From NCBI GenBank assembly GCA_030248135.1, contig JASANC010004694.1, positions 62,001-126,000 of the forward strand: 64,000 nucleotides of DNA, given 5' to 3'. Origin of the DNA: Theristus sp. LFF4_11 (lineage: Eukaryota > Nematoda > Chromadorea > Monhysterida > Xyalidae). Below the pieces are notes generated by a model. The model did not search any database and was not told the DNA's origin. It saw nothing but the letters and a program-made list of their open reading frames with translations. Position numbers and translations under genes: made by a program. Shown one piece after another: positions 10,239 to 22,119 of this stretch; position 1 is the first letter of the stretch; every line of letters begins with the position of its first letter.

Positions 10239-13200
10239 ATGGTGCCACGGTTGTGGACAGTGTTCTACGTTTCTCTGATGGTTTTTTGTCTGGCAGACGA
10301 ATGCACAAGCTGGCAGTGGCGACGTTTGTACGACGGCAGATCGCGGGAGGGTCTGGTGGTTGCCCCGTGGCGTCGGCCACCGGTGTCGCACAGAGACAAC
10401 GTCACAAGCGCCTGCATCGAGCAGCCGCGCGATCACTTCAACTCAACGCTCACACAAACATGGAAGCAGGTTGACTCGTTCACGGTTGTTGCTGCTGAAC
10501 TGCATGATCGTACACGTACTTTCACTGTCCGTTGTGTTTCTAGCGATACATGGTCAATGAAAAATACTATCGTATGGGTGGCCCAGCGTTTTTACTGATC
10601 GGTGGCGAAGGTCCAATCTCACTAGGCATGATCGACACAGGTGTCGTGGTTTCACGTTGCCAGATCTTTCAAAAATTCGAGATATTCCTACGAACCGGCT
10701 TTAACGAGCATGCAGATGACGGAGTGGTCATGATGGACTGGATGAAAAATGCGGCACAATTCGGCGCCATCGCATTCCAACTGGAGCATCGTTATTATGG
10801 TGCCAGCAGTCCGGTTCCGTGAGTGAATATAGCCAACAAAGAAAATTGTGTTGCATGGACTGCGTGTTGCTGACCGCGAAACGTCACAGGTGCATTTCAG
10901 AGATCTGACACGAGAAAATTTATGTTGGCTGTCCAGTCGACAAGCACTGGCAGATGCAGCAAATTTCATAAGAGTGATGAACGTTAAGTACAATTTGAGT
11001 GCTATGCGCACGAAATGGGTAGTGTTCGGTGGCTCGTACGCCGGCAACTTGGCTGCTTGGATGCGAGAACAGTATCCAGAGAGTGTCGTTGGGGCAATCG
11101 CTAGTTCCGCTCCTCTGCAAGCAGTTTTGGATTATTCCGGTAATTTTTCTTTTTTTGGTATTAAACGTCTTTACTACCTAGGTTCGCTGATGTTTTACCT
11201 AGACTATAAGATCTGTCTGTGGTAAAACACCTTCGGCAGGGTGTCCGTCGCACTGACGAGCCAGGGGGCACCGCGGTATGCGTCTACCTGGCGAAACCGC
11301 AAACAGCGAACATTATGTATTTCTCTCAATTAACGCTATGGATTTTAGAATACATGGAAGTGGTTGGCAGAGACCTTCGAAAGTCAAGTGAAGACTGCTT
11401 TCAGATGACGAAACAAATGTTCGGCCGTGTCCGATTTCTGTTGAAGAGTCCACTTGGTCATTTTCGTATCAGAAATAAACTGCAGTGGGTTAACAAAAAG
11501 AGTTCTACTCGTTTTCGTCTCGTTTTTTGCAACTTTCAACGCTATTCACCTGTTCAGTATTTGTGGGCGTATTAATACAACTGGTATCGACTCTCGCGGT
11601 CTCTTTTACGACACGTTATGCGGCCCGTTTATGAGCGTTGCACAGTATGGCGGTGATAATGTGGTGAGTGAACAGTGAACACTTGAGTACAACTGTCATG
11701 AGTCATAACCCTGAGTGCAAGTGTCATGAGTCGCAACCCTGAGTACATGTGTTCTGAGTGCACACTCTGAGTACAAGTGTCGTGAGTGTACACTCTGAGT
11801 ACATGTGTCGTGAGTGCACACTCTAGGTACAAGTGTCGTGAGTGCACACTCTGAGAACATGTGTCGTGAGTGCACAGTGCACACTTTGAGTACCAGTGTC
11901 GTAAGTGCATACTCTGAGTACAAGTGTCGTGTGTGCACACTTTGAGTGCATGTGTCGTGAGTGCACACTCTGAGTACATGTGTCGTGAGTGCACACTCTG
12001 AGTACAAGTGTCATGAGTGCACGGCACGCTGTGAGTACGAATGTCGAGAATTAATACAAGACTAGCCTATTGACCCGAGCGTATGTGGCTTAATCAATGC
12101 CAAGCCTTTTTGGTGAAGTGGCATTGACTTAGAAAGAAAAAACAGTAACGTTTACTGAATAATAACCCTGAAGAAAATTTACCTTGTGCTGCCGTGAAGT
12201 CGCCTACAATACAATATTTTTTAATGTATTTAAATAAATAAAAAATGCGAAGTTTATGATTTTGCTATTTTTACCCGTTCACCCTAACCGAAGGCAAGCC
12301 TTTTTGTAAGTGAAGTAAAATTGAATAAAAAAATATAAAAACTAACGTTTTTTAATTTACCCGTTTTAAAAAGCTAATGCTTTTTTACCCGTTTACCTAA
12401 GCCAAGCCTTTTTTGTAAAGTGAAAATGCGAAGTTTATGATTCTGCCATTTTTTACCCGTTCACCCTAACCTAAGTCAAGCCTTTTTGTATGTAAAGTAA
12501 GATTGAATAAAAAACATAAAAATTAACGTTTTTTACAATTACCCGATTTAAAAAGCTAATGCTTCTTTTACCCGTTTACCTAAGCCAAGCCTTTTTTGCA
12601 AAGTGAAAATGCGAAGTTAATGATTTTGCTATTTTTACCCGTTCACCCTAACCTAAGTCAAGCCTTTTTGTAAGTTAAGTAAGATTGAATAAAAAATATA
12701 AAAATCAACGTTTTTTCATAAAAAATACCCGTTTTAAAAAGCTAATGCTTCTTTTACCCGGTGACCCTAACATAAGCCAAGCCTTTTTTGTAAAGTGAAC
12801 ATGCATAGAAGAAACAAAAAAGTGACGTTTATATTTTCGTTTTGCAGTTTTGGTTCTTTTTACCCGTTCACCCCAACATGACCCAAACATGTTGCAAAGT
12901 GAAAATGAATGGTAAATACCATTTCGACCCAATTAAAAAACTAACTTTTTTCAGAGACAGTTTTGTTACATCTTTCGCAGTCGCTCGTCAAGTTTTGAGC
13001 AGCAAAAATTGCCAGTTGCCCATCGTGCGTTACGTTGAAATTATCGCTCATAACCACGGAGTATCAATTTGAAAATGAAACATGGAGTATCAATTTCAAT
13101 GAAATTTACTTGTTTTGAATCCAAAGTGCAACTTGCAATGCCGATGTCGATGTGCGTTTTGCAACCCGATTTTTAAAAACAAAAAAGTTCAAACTTTTTT

Positions 13201-14438
13201 CAAAGACGGTTTTGTTACATCTTTCCCAGTCGATCATCAAGTTTTGATCAGCCACGCTTCCATTTACCTATGCTGCGCCGAACTGTCTCTGTTGACCAAA
13301 GAGTATCATGATGACTCCAGCTATGAAGAGCGATGTTTTGAGAAAACAATCTCAACTGGCATTAATAAAAAATAGGTTAAGGAAATTGAGATGGAGTTTT
13401 CTTAAGTAGCAAAAAAGGGCGCCAATTCAAATTGCAAAAAAGTGCCGCACACACACGCACAGACACTTTGTAAATTTAATAATATAGATTTGTTTTCAGT
13501 TTCCGTATTCAACACTCACGATTGAACGCCTTTGCTCAGTGGCGATTGATCGTCTCCGATATCCGACAGCGATTGGTCGTCTTTGGGCAGTGCTTCAATT
13601 GGTGACCGAGGCACCCGCTGGTGATTGTTTCGACATCAACTACGACCACTACCTGAACACCTTGAATACAGACGCTGGCTGTGAGGCACTCTTGAAAACT
13701 GCATCACTTTGTGTTGAGAGCTCGAGAAGACAAAAACCTACACTAGCTTTATCTTCGGTCAATAGACAAGCCGTGGTTCTATCAAAAATGCTCCGAGTTT
13801 GGCTATTTCAAGACGACCGACTCTGCGAATCAGCCGTTCGGCAATGACGCGGTCACCGTTGAGTAAGACTGCTGAAAATGGATGAACCAAAGCATTGTAA
13901 AGTGAAAAGCAAATGATTTTCTGCAGATTTCGCACGGATCCATGTGAAAAACTTTTTGGACTTTCACTTGAGGACGTGAAACAGAGGATTGCTGCCACTA
14001 ATGCTCACTATGGTGGACGAAAGAATTTCAATGTGTGTTTCCGTTTTTGACCACAGAATCAACTTAAAAAACGATATTCATTGTATCCCGCAAAAAAATC
14101 AGATTTATTGGATTACATATCCAGGCAACGAACGTCGTTTTAATCAATGGATCTCAAGACCCATGGCACGCTCTTGGAATCACATTTGCCACTCAGCAAC
14201 GGCCAAATTACGTGGTTGCTTACGTAAATGGTAAAAGTCACTTACTTTTTCTGGGTCGAACGTTTTTAAAAGGGCTAAAAAACACGAAAAAAAATTAAAA
14301 TCAGCGGTTAACTTTAAAGTTTTTATTACAGGAACAGCTCACGTTGCTGACATGTATCCACCAAGCAACACGGATCCCCCGTCCCTGGTAAAAGCACGAA
14401 TATTAATTACCCAACAATTGCTGAAATGGCTCAGTTAA
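10239..14438 (+). CDS. Secreted serine peptidase, S28 family (PRSS16/PRCP/DPP7-like)
   Basis: Predicted exons: 10239-10469, 10544-10640, 10716-10818, 10901-11139, 11349-11484, 11558-11663, 13500-13680, 13766-13862, 13927-14032, 14125-14230, 14332-14438 (TAA). S28 enzymes cleave after proline or act as lysosomal/thymic serine peptidases. A hydrophobic signal peptide (VFYVSLMVFCLA) opens the protein. QPRDHFN, LIGGEGP and LEHRYYG precede the nucleophile block FGGSYAGNLAAW. The charge-relay Asp (INGSQDPWHALG) and His (GTAHVADMYP) follow, so the triad is intact. The YQKCSEFGYFKTTDS block resembles PRSS16 more than PRCP. The 1.8-kb intron 11664-13499 is almost entirely repeats. The junction 13680/13766 is the least certain. 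Intron 10641-10715 (75 nt) is stop-free and in frame. Confidence 0.92.
11690..12050. repeat. Minisatellite, about 28-bp unit
   Basis: About a dozen imperfect copies of a unit like GAGTACAAGTGTCGTGAGTG + CACACTCT lie in the S28 gene intron. Most units contain GTGAGT, identical to a strong 5' splice site, immediately downstream of the real donor at 11664. Long open frames across the array are an effect of the repeat, not genes. Confidence 0.93.
12230..12800. repeat. 182-bp tandem repeat, about three copies
   Basis: The block TTACCCGTTCACCCTAAC recurs at 12271, 12453 and 12635, a 182-base spacing, with half-unit variants (ACCCGTTTACCTAAGCCAAG) between. Degenerate relatives continue to about 12900. 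The sub-motif CCTAACCTAAGCCAAG also occurs near 28233 and, inverted, near 35975. Confidence 0.9.
13170..13488 (-). mobile_element. Helitron-like nonautonomous copy A (in S28 intron)
   Basis: Read on the minus strand it starts A|TCTATATTATTAAATTTAC and is closely similar over about 310 bases to 29461-29779 on the plus strand. A TC start preceded by A in both copies fits a Helitron 5' end, but no 3' CTRR hairpin was established. The terminus is 12 bases from the splice acceptor at 13499. A diverged partial copy lies at about 12931-13003. Confidence 0.6.
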
Positions 14439-15509
14439 CACAGCTGAAAGCATTGGAATTTAAGATAGTTAACTTGTTCTTTTAAAAATGCAAAGTTTTG
14501 ACAAAATATTTGAGACTTTGGTTTGGTTCGCAAGTTTTTTATGTTTTCCCAAGATTTTCTTCTTCAATGCTCAACACGTTTTAACGTTGTTCGCGTTGTA
14601 CTACGCACGGACTGCGATGTACGGTACCATTAGCCAAAATGATGTGGTGAATTTTTTTTTCATCAGTTACGTTGTAAACCATTATGCACGTGCAACTATA
14701 AACGGTGACTTCAAAAAAGACATCAATCAAACCGAAATGGCAATCCATTTTGAACAGCGACCAGCTAACATTTTTTGTCCCAAGACCCAACCTGCTTCAA
14801 GGTTGAGGTAAGTATATTGGATGAGTTTTTTGGGTGCACTTTCGATCAGTTTGTTTTAAGTTGACAACTTTTTGAAAATTTGAAAATGTAATGATCTGAC
14901 CAGCGCTTGTTCATTTTCGGATGCTTTATACACTACTTTTAATAACCACTAATAATCATAAATTTTTATTTTAAAAGATACTAAAATTTTAGTATGAAAC
15001 TGTTTCACTTTCAAAGCTCTCTCAAACAGCTAAAACAAAGTGTAGTTACAAATTGTCAGTTGTTATTGCTGCGAGGCTGACCTGACATGAAGCCACTGCA
15101 GAAGCTGTTTTTAATTACTGTTATTTCACGTTAGTTACGATAGGATGAATCCAATTCTGTTGCTGTTGGTTTATTCATTTCATCTGCTTCCACAGATAGC
15201 AGTGTCAATGTTTATTGTTTCGCTTTCGTCTGGTTGCTGTCATTGAATGTCTCAACTTTGTCTACGATTCGACTGCTCGTATATAGAGGACAACAGTTTT
15301 CGTGCATTTCTACCGTTATTTTGATATAATGTATCGGAAACAAAAGTCAACACGAAGACGCAGCTCTGAGCTCCCTGATCGTGCGTTTCCGTAGGTTCAT
15401 CCCGCGCGTTTTTTAATATCAGTTCCATCCCATCTTCATCTTCTTTGTTTACATAACGCACAACCGTTTTCGCAATAAAAGTGCGACATTAAAAGGTGAG
15501 AATTCAATA
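14439..15509. other. Intergenic region between the S28 and TRPA1 genes
   Basis: AT-rich sequence with no supported gene. Small open frames lack recognisable domains. Confidence 0.5.
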
Positions 15510-18500
15510 ATGCCGACCGAGACGAAAACACAAACGGACAAAACGGCATCGGTGAAGTTGCGTGGCGGCTTCCAACTGAGCAGACTGTCAACACGATGGA
15601 AACGGGCGACCATGGAAACCGAACCGCTGCGTGAGCAACAGCACAAGAATGCTGATGGTGCCGATGTCGTGTGCACATTCGAGGAGAGCCCCTTCTATGC
15701 TCACAAAGTGAGACACTGTTGGACACGCCACAGACGTAGCACAGACAGAGTTTGCATGCAAAGTTTTGAGTTTGCAGCTGGCAGCACAAGGCCGCCACGA
15801 AGCGTTGGCGCGCATACTTGCATCGGACGGCACACGACTGTCAGCAAAAGATGCGCGCGGCTGGACGTGCTTGCATCACGCTGCAAAGCACGGCACACTG
15901 AATGTCATCGATTTGCTCATTGACAAGGGCGCACGTTGGTCACTTTGACACGAGAGAACGCCATTGGATGATTCTGTTTTTGTTGCACTTGAACAACGCC
16001 ACTAATTGCGTTTGGTGCTAGCTGCTGCTATGCAACTTCAGATCTGGAGGCGTGTGATGCTCAGGGGCAAACTCCGCTACTGGTGGCATGTGCGTTCAAC
16101 CAGGCCGAGGCAGTGCGGCATTTGCTGGTGCGTGGCGCAGACGGACACGCACGCACGCACAGCGACTTGCACGGCGTTGTGCATGTCGCTACGAGACACA
16201 ATCACACAGAGCTCATCAAGGTTGATCCGCAACATGCATTTACAATTAGGTTGCACAAATAATTGGAAACTCAAAAGTTCAAAGATTAAAATGTTGCAGT
16301 TGTTGTCTGAGTTTGGCAATGAGAAGGTGGACATGAACCAGACGGAATCGTGCGGCGGCACCGCGCTGCACTTGGCTGCTAAACTCGATCACGCTGCTGC
16401 TGCAGAGCAACTGGTGACCAACAGTGTTTGTCTCACCAGGAAATGCGTGCTCTGTTGCCTCATCGTCGCATGTTTATTTCAGTTATCGGCTGGCACCAGG
16501 ATGTGTATTCCATGCAATAACGGATTCTATCCAATTCACAACGCAGCGAAGAGTGGGGCTAGTCGCACGCTGGAAGTCTTTCTGAAATATGGTAATACCT
16601 TTTATTTTGGTCCTGAGATTATATAGTGCATATAGGTAGGTAGACAGTTTCGTGCACGACGCTGCTGGCGTTGATCCAAAAATGGCAAAGTGGCATGTTG
16701 AATTGCCATCAAAATCTGCAAACACATTGAGTCGTAGAACCCAAAAGATTGGTATTATACAACAGTGGTTTCGCTGTGCCAACGTCTTACAAAAATATAA
16801 ATACGTCTTATAATGTTCATTCTATTTTTGGAGTAACGTTCTCCTAAGCAAGGTGTAGCTGACACTTGCAGGTGAGCAGCAAGGCTACAGTCGAGAGGAC
16901 ATGCTGGCATTCGCAGACAGTGAAAGCAATTCCCCACTGCACACGGCTGTCAATAGCGGCGATGTCAAGGTTTGTTTTGTGGCTTCCAAAGGTGAACAAC
17001 CGGCTTCCAACAATTTCCATACTACAGTGTAACCAAATAAATATGGCACTCCTTGTCTTCTCGATCAAGGCAAGACCAGTTGCAGACTAGGACAATTTGT
17101 TCTCATTTGTGTGGGCAAGGAATAAAGAACAAACAAAATTGCACGAACAACCAATTAAGTTTCACAAAACGCGGTAAACTTGACACACAGGCACAACTAA
17201 GTTTCTTCTGAACGTTTTTTTTCATTCAAACTTCGCGCGCTCATTGCACCCTGACAAGCTGCTATGTTTAATCGACCATACCGTACAAACCTACGCAGAT
17301 GGTACGTTTTCTGTTGAACCACGGCGCACCAGTAGATCGGGAGCAAGTTGACAAGTCAACGGCGCTGCATTTGGCGTGCAGCCAGGGCTCACTGGAGATG
17401 GTGCGCATGCTGCACGGCGAGTACAAAAAGAGGCACGCACCCGATGTGCAGCAACTGTTGGAGGCGAGGGATGTCATTGGAATGACACCGTTGCACAGAG
17501 CGGCGCTGTTTGACCATGCTGCCATTGTGCAGTACCTGATTGATGAGGTGCGAGCTGTTTCAGAGACAGAAAACAAGCGCAACACTGCAGAACTCTATCT
17601 GCGTTGCCACCGTTCAAATGTCCAATGCGCTACACACCAACTGTCAGTAAGGTTTGTGCAGGGCAGTGACATCAACAGTGTTGATGATGAGCAGCGCAGT
17701 GCCCTGATGCTGGCAGCAATGCGCAGCGGCAGTGCGACCATGCAAGTGCTCATGAACGCTGGCGCTGACGTGCAGCTGCGTGACACGAAACACCTGAACA
17801 TTCTGCACTACATCGTTAAATCGGGCGCTGCGAAATTGAGCCGTGAATTGAAGCAGATCTGCACGGTTTGCGCATGTTACAGTTTTATTCGGACATTTTG
17901 TTTTTCCCATCAACATTCATGAACACTGCTCTGCTGCAGTCCGAGTGTGGCATGCAACTGCTGAATGAGCGCTGTGCGTACGGCGTCACTCCTCTGCACT
18001 TCGCTTCCAAACGAGGCCAACTGCGTTTCTTGGAGAGTCTGCTGCAGTTGGGCGCATCGCTGAGCACAAAGGACGATCGCAGCCAGTCGCCGCTGCACTT
18101 TGCGGCCAGGTAACAACGAACCCAATGTGGCATGTGAAACACATGAATTCCAAACAACACGCACCAGTTGCGAACGTCCGTTTTTTGAATTCTTCTAACA
18201 GACCATACTTGATGTGCAGTTGAAAACAAGTCCAATTATTTAGATACGGTCGTGTGAACACGGCACGTCGCTTGCTCGACTGTCCGCAAGGCTTGAATTT
18301 GATGAATGAGATTGACAGCGAAGGCATGACTGCGCTGCACGTTGCGAGTCAACACGGCCACAACAAACTGATAGAACTGCTGCTCAGTAAGGGAGCGCTC
18401 GTTCATCGGTACGTTTGCAGGGTCTTCCGCAGTCCGCATGTCCACAAACTTTTTCGCCCATTTTCAAAGCTATATTACTTTCAGACAGGTTACTGTAACA

Positions 18501-21500
18501 TGGAATGTTGACAATCACGATCAATGTGCTGTTTTACATTTCAGCGACTTCCGCGGTCAAACAGCGCTGCACCTGGCGGCACAGAGCGGCTACACAAACG
18601 CCATAAGTCAACTGCTCGCCGTTCACTGCAATCTGCTTGACCTGAAGGACAAAGCTGGCGTAATTATGAGCATCGCTTTCTTCACTCTACTTCTTTTTTG
18701 TTATGCAATTCAAACAGTAGCCAATATGCGATTTCGTTGTGTTTGTTGCCTGCAGAACACAGCGTTACACCACGCCGCACTGCACAACAAGCCAGCCGTG
18801 GCAGACATGTTGCTGTCGGCCGATTGTGCGTACGTGCAAAACAAGGCTGAATACACGGCACTCGACATTTGCGTCGAAGAGCGACATTCCGAGACGGCCA
18901 TTAGAATGTTGCAGAACAAGCGGTAGGAAATTGGTTCAGGGCAATTGGTCTGATCACGCTCACACAAAACAACAATAAGTGAATGCTACTTTTGCACGGC
19001 AGCTGGGAAGAACTGGTTGACGCCGGTTCGTCTCCGTTCAAATGCGTCCAACTTGGCTTGATCCAGCATCTTCCAGATGCCCAGCACCAAATCCTGGACA
19101 ACTGTCTCACGGTGTCCGGGGGCGATCCGAGTGCCAAAGACTATTGGGTTGGTGCGCCATCTGGTCCGGCTACTAAGCTAAAACTGGGCTACTATACTTG
19201 CGTTCACATGTTGTAAAATACAAGCCGCTTTTGGTAGCCGATTTTTCTCAGTGTATTTATTTTCAACAACACCCTACTTTTGGCAGCCTTTTATATTCTA
19301 CAGGAAAAGTACAACTTTCGCCACATGCAACTGCCGTATGCGTATCTGGAAGAACAACGTCGCAACAGGAACACAGCAGTGAAGCCGCTGATCATCATGA
19401 ACGTCAGTCAGCAAATTTCCACAGTCTAGAATAATCACTTTTAAATAAAACAATAAATCAACAATAAAACGTTGTTGCAGTTCATGGTTCGCTTCAGTCG
19501 TGTTGAACTGCTGTCGCACAAACTTTGCTTGACTTACCTTGCGATGAAATGGTTGGCGTACGTTTCGTTTGTTCACATTGGTTGCACCAAGCAAGCACGA
19601 CCAATGCATAACGTGCAAAAGTACACAGTTACAAGTACAGTTGTGTTGGCTCGCTCAGGCGCACGTACGGCTGCATGTTTCACGTGATCAACATGTTCTT
19701 CTACGTGTTGTTCCTGGCGTGTCTGACCAGTGTTGTGGTCACGTTTGACCCACGCTACACCCGAGTCGATGGCGTCGTCAGTCGTCTGAGTCCGTTCGTG
19801 GTCGCTGAGTTCGGCCACATTGTGCACATCGCAACCAACAGCACAGCCGAATGGAGCTGGCCGCAAAACGGCGTTCGTTTGCTTCAGTGTTGTTTGTGTG
19901 TGTGTGTGTCTCTGTCCTTATCACACTTTGTTCACCATTACTGTACATCACGTTTTTCTTTCAGCTATTTTCGCTTCGGCCTAACGAGATTACCCGCACT
20001 TTGCCGTTAATTTTCGTCCTAATTTTTCTGGGGTTAAATGTGGTGAAAGAATTTGTGCAAATGTATCAGCAAGTAAGTGTACCATTGAGAATTCCTGAAA
20101 ACAAAGTCTTTGTCTGCACCTGCACCTGCAACTAAGTAGCACCTGACAGTTGGTTTTCTTGCAGCGCCTGAGTTATGTATTTGACCCAGTGAATTACGTC
20201 GAATGGGGCTTGTACGTGACGAGTGCGCTGTTTGTGGCGCCCATTGTTCTGTTTGGTCGCATCTGTCAGACTCAATGGCAGTGCGGCGCAGTGGCCGTGT
20301 TCTTGGCATGGTTCAATCTGCTCATGTATTTGCAGCGGTGCGTGCCAATGTTTACGTGTTCGATGTTACGAACCAACTTGTGAAAAAAGAAAAGACAAAA
20401 CGCAAACTGTTCCCAGCCTGAAAATCCAAAGTGTCAATCAATTTTGAGTCAACCGTTTGCTACGATCAACAGTTTCAGTGCATTCAGTTGCATTGCAGCG
20501 TCGAGTCAGTTGGCATCTACGTGATCATGTTCCTGCACATTCTGAAGACTGTCATCCGTGTCACCGTGTTGTTCTCCATTTTGTTCATCGCGTTCGGCCT
20601 GACGTTCTACATCATTCTTGCCAACAGCGTCTGTTTGCAAAAACACGGATTCCTTGCTTCGTTTTTTTCAATTTTTTAAATAAACTTCACGTAGTAATTT
20701 TTAGCGTAAAGGTTGTGAACATTTAATTCCAGTAGGCGCGACTTTACTATTTTACACGAGGCACAGGTCACCAAATGTTGTGTTAATAAAACGTTTGCAG
20801 CGATTCGGTTTGCCGATTCTTTTCAGTGTCAGAGTGCGTGTAACTTTTTTCTGCTCACAGCGTCACGAGCAGCCGCTGGTTGGTCCGGTGTTGTCCGTGC
20901 TGGACACGGTGGTGATGATGATGGGCGACGTGCGCTTCGAGACGCTGTACGCGCGGGCACACCTGCACGGCCAGCTCCTCTATCCAGTCATCAACTTCAC
21001 GTTTCTCATCATGTTCGTCCTGCTCGTGCCCGTGCTGTTCATCAATTTACTGGTGTGTGCCATTTGCTCAGTTTGTGTTATTGACAGTGACATTGCGATT
21101 AGATTGTTACAATGTATTATCTTTTCTTTAAGACCTGCGACTCAATGCGGTTGTGGACGTAAAAGGAAACCAGTTTCAATCTGTATGTGGTATAGTTCAG
21201 ATACTTCAGAATAGCCTAAGTGACCCGGCCTTATTTAGGGAACTCGGATCCGTTTGCCAATTTTGAATTCCCGCGTCGTGCATGAGACTGTTTACCAACC
21301 TATGCGCGCATTGAGACGCGGGACCAAAAGAAAAGATATTACGTTTGATGTGAGCCGTGCAGATTGGTCTTGCTGTTGGCGACATTGAGATGGTGCTGAG
21401 GAACGCGCGTTTGCGTCGACTCGCGATGCAGGTCGAGTATCACACTGAACTCGAAGAGCGTTGGCTGCCCAAGTGGCTGCTGCACTCCATCGACCAGCCA

Positions 21501-21950
21501 GAGAGCACGCGCTATCCGAACGCGCGTTGTCAAAAGGGCCAAAAGATTAAATCGGTCAGTACGTTTTATGTGTTTACAACAATTTTATGTGTTGCATGTG
21601 GCTTGGTTTTTTGGAAAAAAACTCGATATGTTACAGATTTTTAACACAATAATTAATTTTGGACCATCGTTCTCTCTATCGCAAGCGAATGGGGGGCCGT
21701 CACGTCAAGAACAATTTAGCAGGAAAGTGGAATCGGAAATGCAGAAAACAAAACGACGGTAAGCTTGTCATTTTTGTTTAGTTCAGGTGCAGTTGTAAAT
21801 TTCGGTGATTTTTGCGACCTTTTTAGTTTGCAAGACCTTCAGTCTCGCCTTGACCGTCAACATGAGCTGCTGCGATTGATTGTTCAAAAAATGGAAATCT
21901 CAAGTGAAGCTGACAATTATGATGAGGGCTGCGCATACGACGAAATGTGA
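15510..21950 (+). CDS. TRPA1: TRPA1-type ankyrin TRP cation channel
   Basis: Twenty-three predicted exons sum to 1,167 codons plus stop: 15510-15707, 15778-15934, 16039-16220, 16300-16413, 16483-16591, 16872-16969, 17299-17547, 17662-17865, 17940-18109, 18244-18408, 18545-18659, 18756-18922, 19003-19147, 19304-19402, 19481-19557, 19659-19872, 19965-20072, 20165-20337, 20499-20628, 20861-21052, 21363-21554, 21637-21758, 21827-21950. Human TRPA1 has 1,119 residues. It is a plasma-membrane Ca2+-permeable channel for irritants or temperature. The N-terminal half has about 15 ankyrin repeats (TCLHHAAKHG, TALHLAAKLDH, TPLHFASKRGQ, TALHLAAQSG). Then come the six-helix domain (QTQWQCGAVAVF before S5), a pore with MMMGDVRFE, and the post-S6 segment IGLAVGDIEMVLRNARLRRL. 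The C-terminal coiled coil LDRQHELLRLIVQKMEI matches TRPA1. The exon end at 19872 is the weakest. The intron at 21053-21362 holds repeat copy 2. Confidence 0.95.
17187..17285 (+). repeat. Partial copy of TIR element in TRPA1 intron
   Basis: About 100 bases (CATTCAAACTTCGCGCGCTC through ACCATACCGTA) match, inverted, the left part of the TA-flanked element at 27637-27901. Only one terminus is present, so this is a truncated copy. Confidence 0.75.
21132..21337 (+). repeat. Dispersed intronic repeat, copy 2
   Basis: It lies in the TRPA1 intron between the S6 and post-S6 exons and matches 2590-2787 (shared TTTTGAATTCCCGCGTC and GGAACTCGGATC-like blocks). It fills most of an intron that would otherwise be about 100 bases. 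Confidence 0.75.
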
Positions 21951-22119
21951 TAATCGTAGACAAAAGGTGTTCACGACAAAACAGGCTGACAAAACGTGTT
22001 GATAAACAATGTTGTTGCTAATTTTCACAAGCGTTGGTTTTTAGCCATGAAATTCGTTGGGGTTACAAAATTCTGCAAACGTCTTTTTTATGCTAATTGC
22101 CCTCAATGCAGCGATTGGT

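Noticed and set aside
11629..12027. Overlapping repeat-encoded frames rich in HDTCTQS/SECALTTH
   Set aside because: They arise from translating the 28-bp minisatellite within an intron.
11690..12800. Possible CRISPR array
   Set aside because: Spacers are absent; units are contiguous tandem repeats in a eukaryotic intron.
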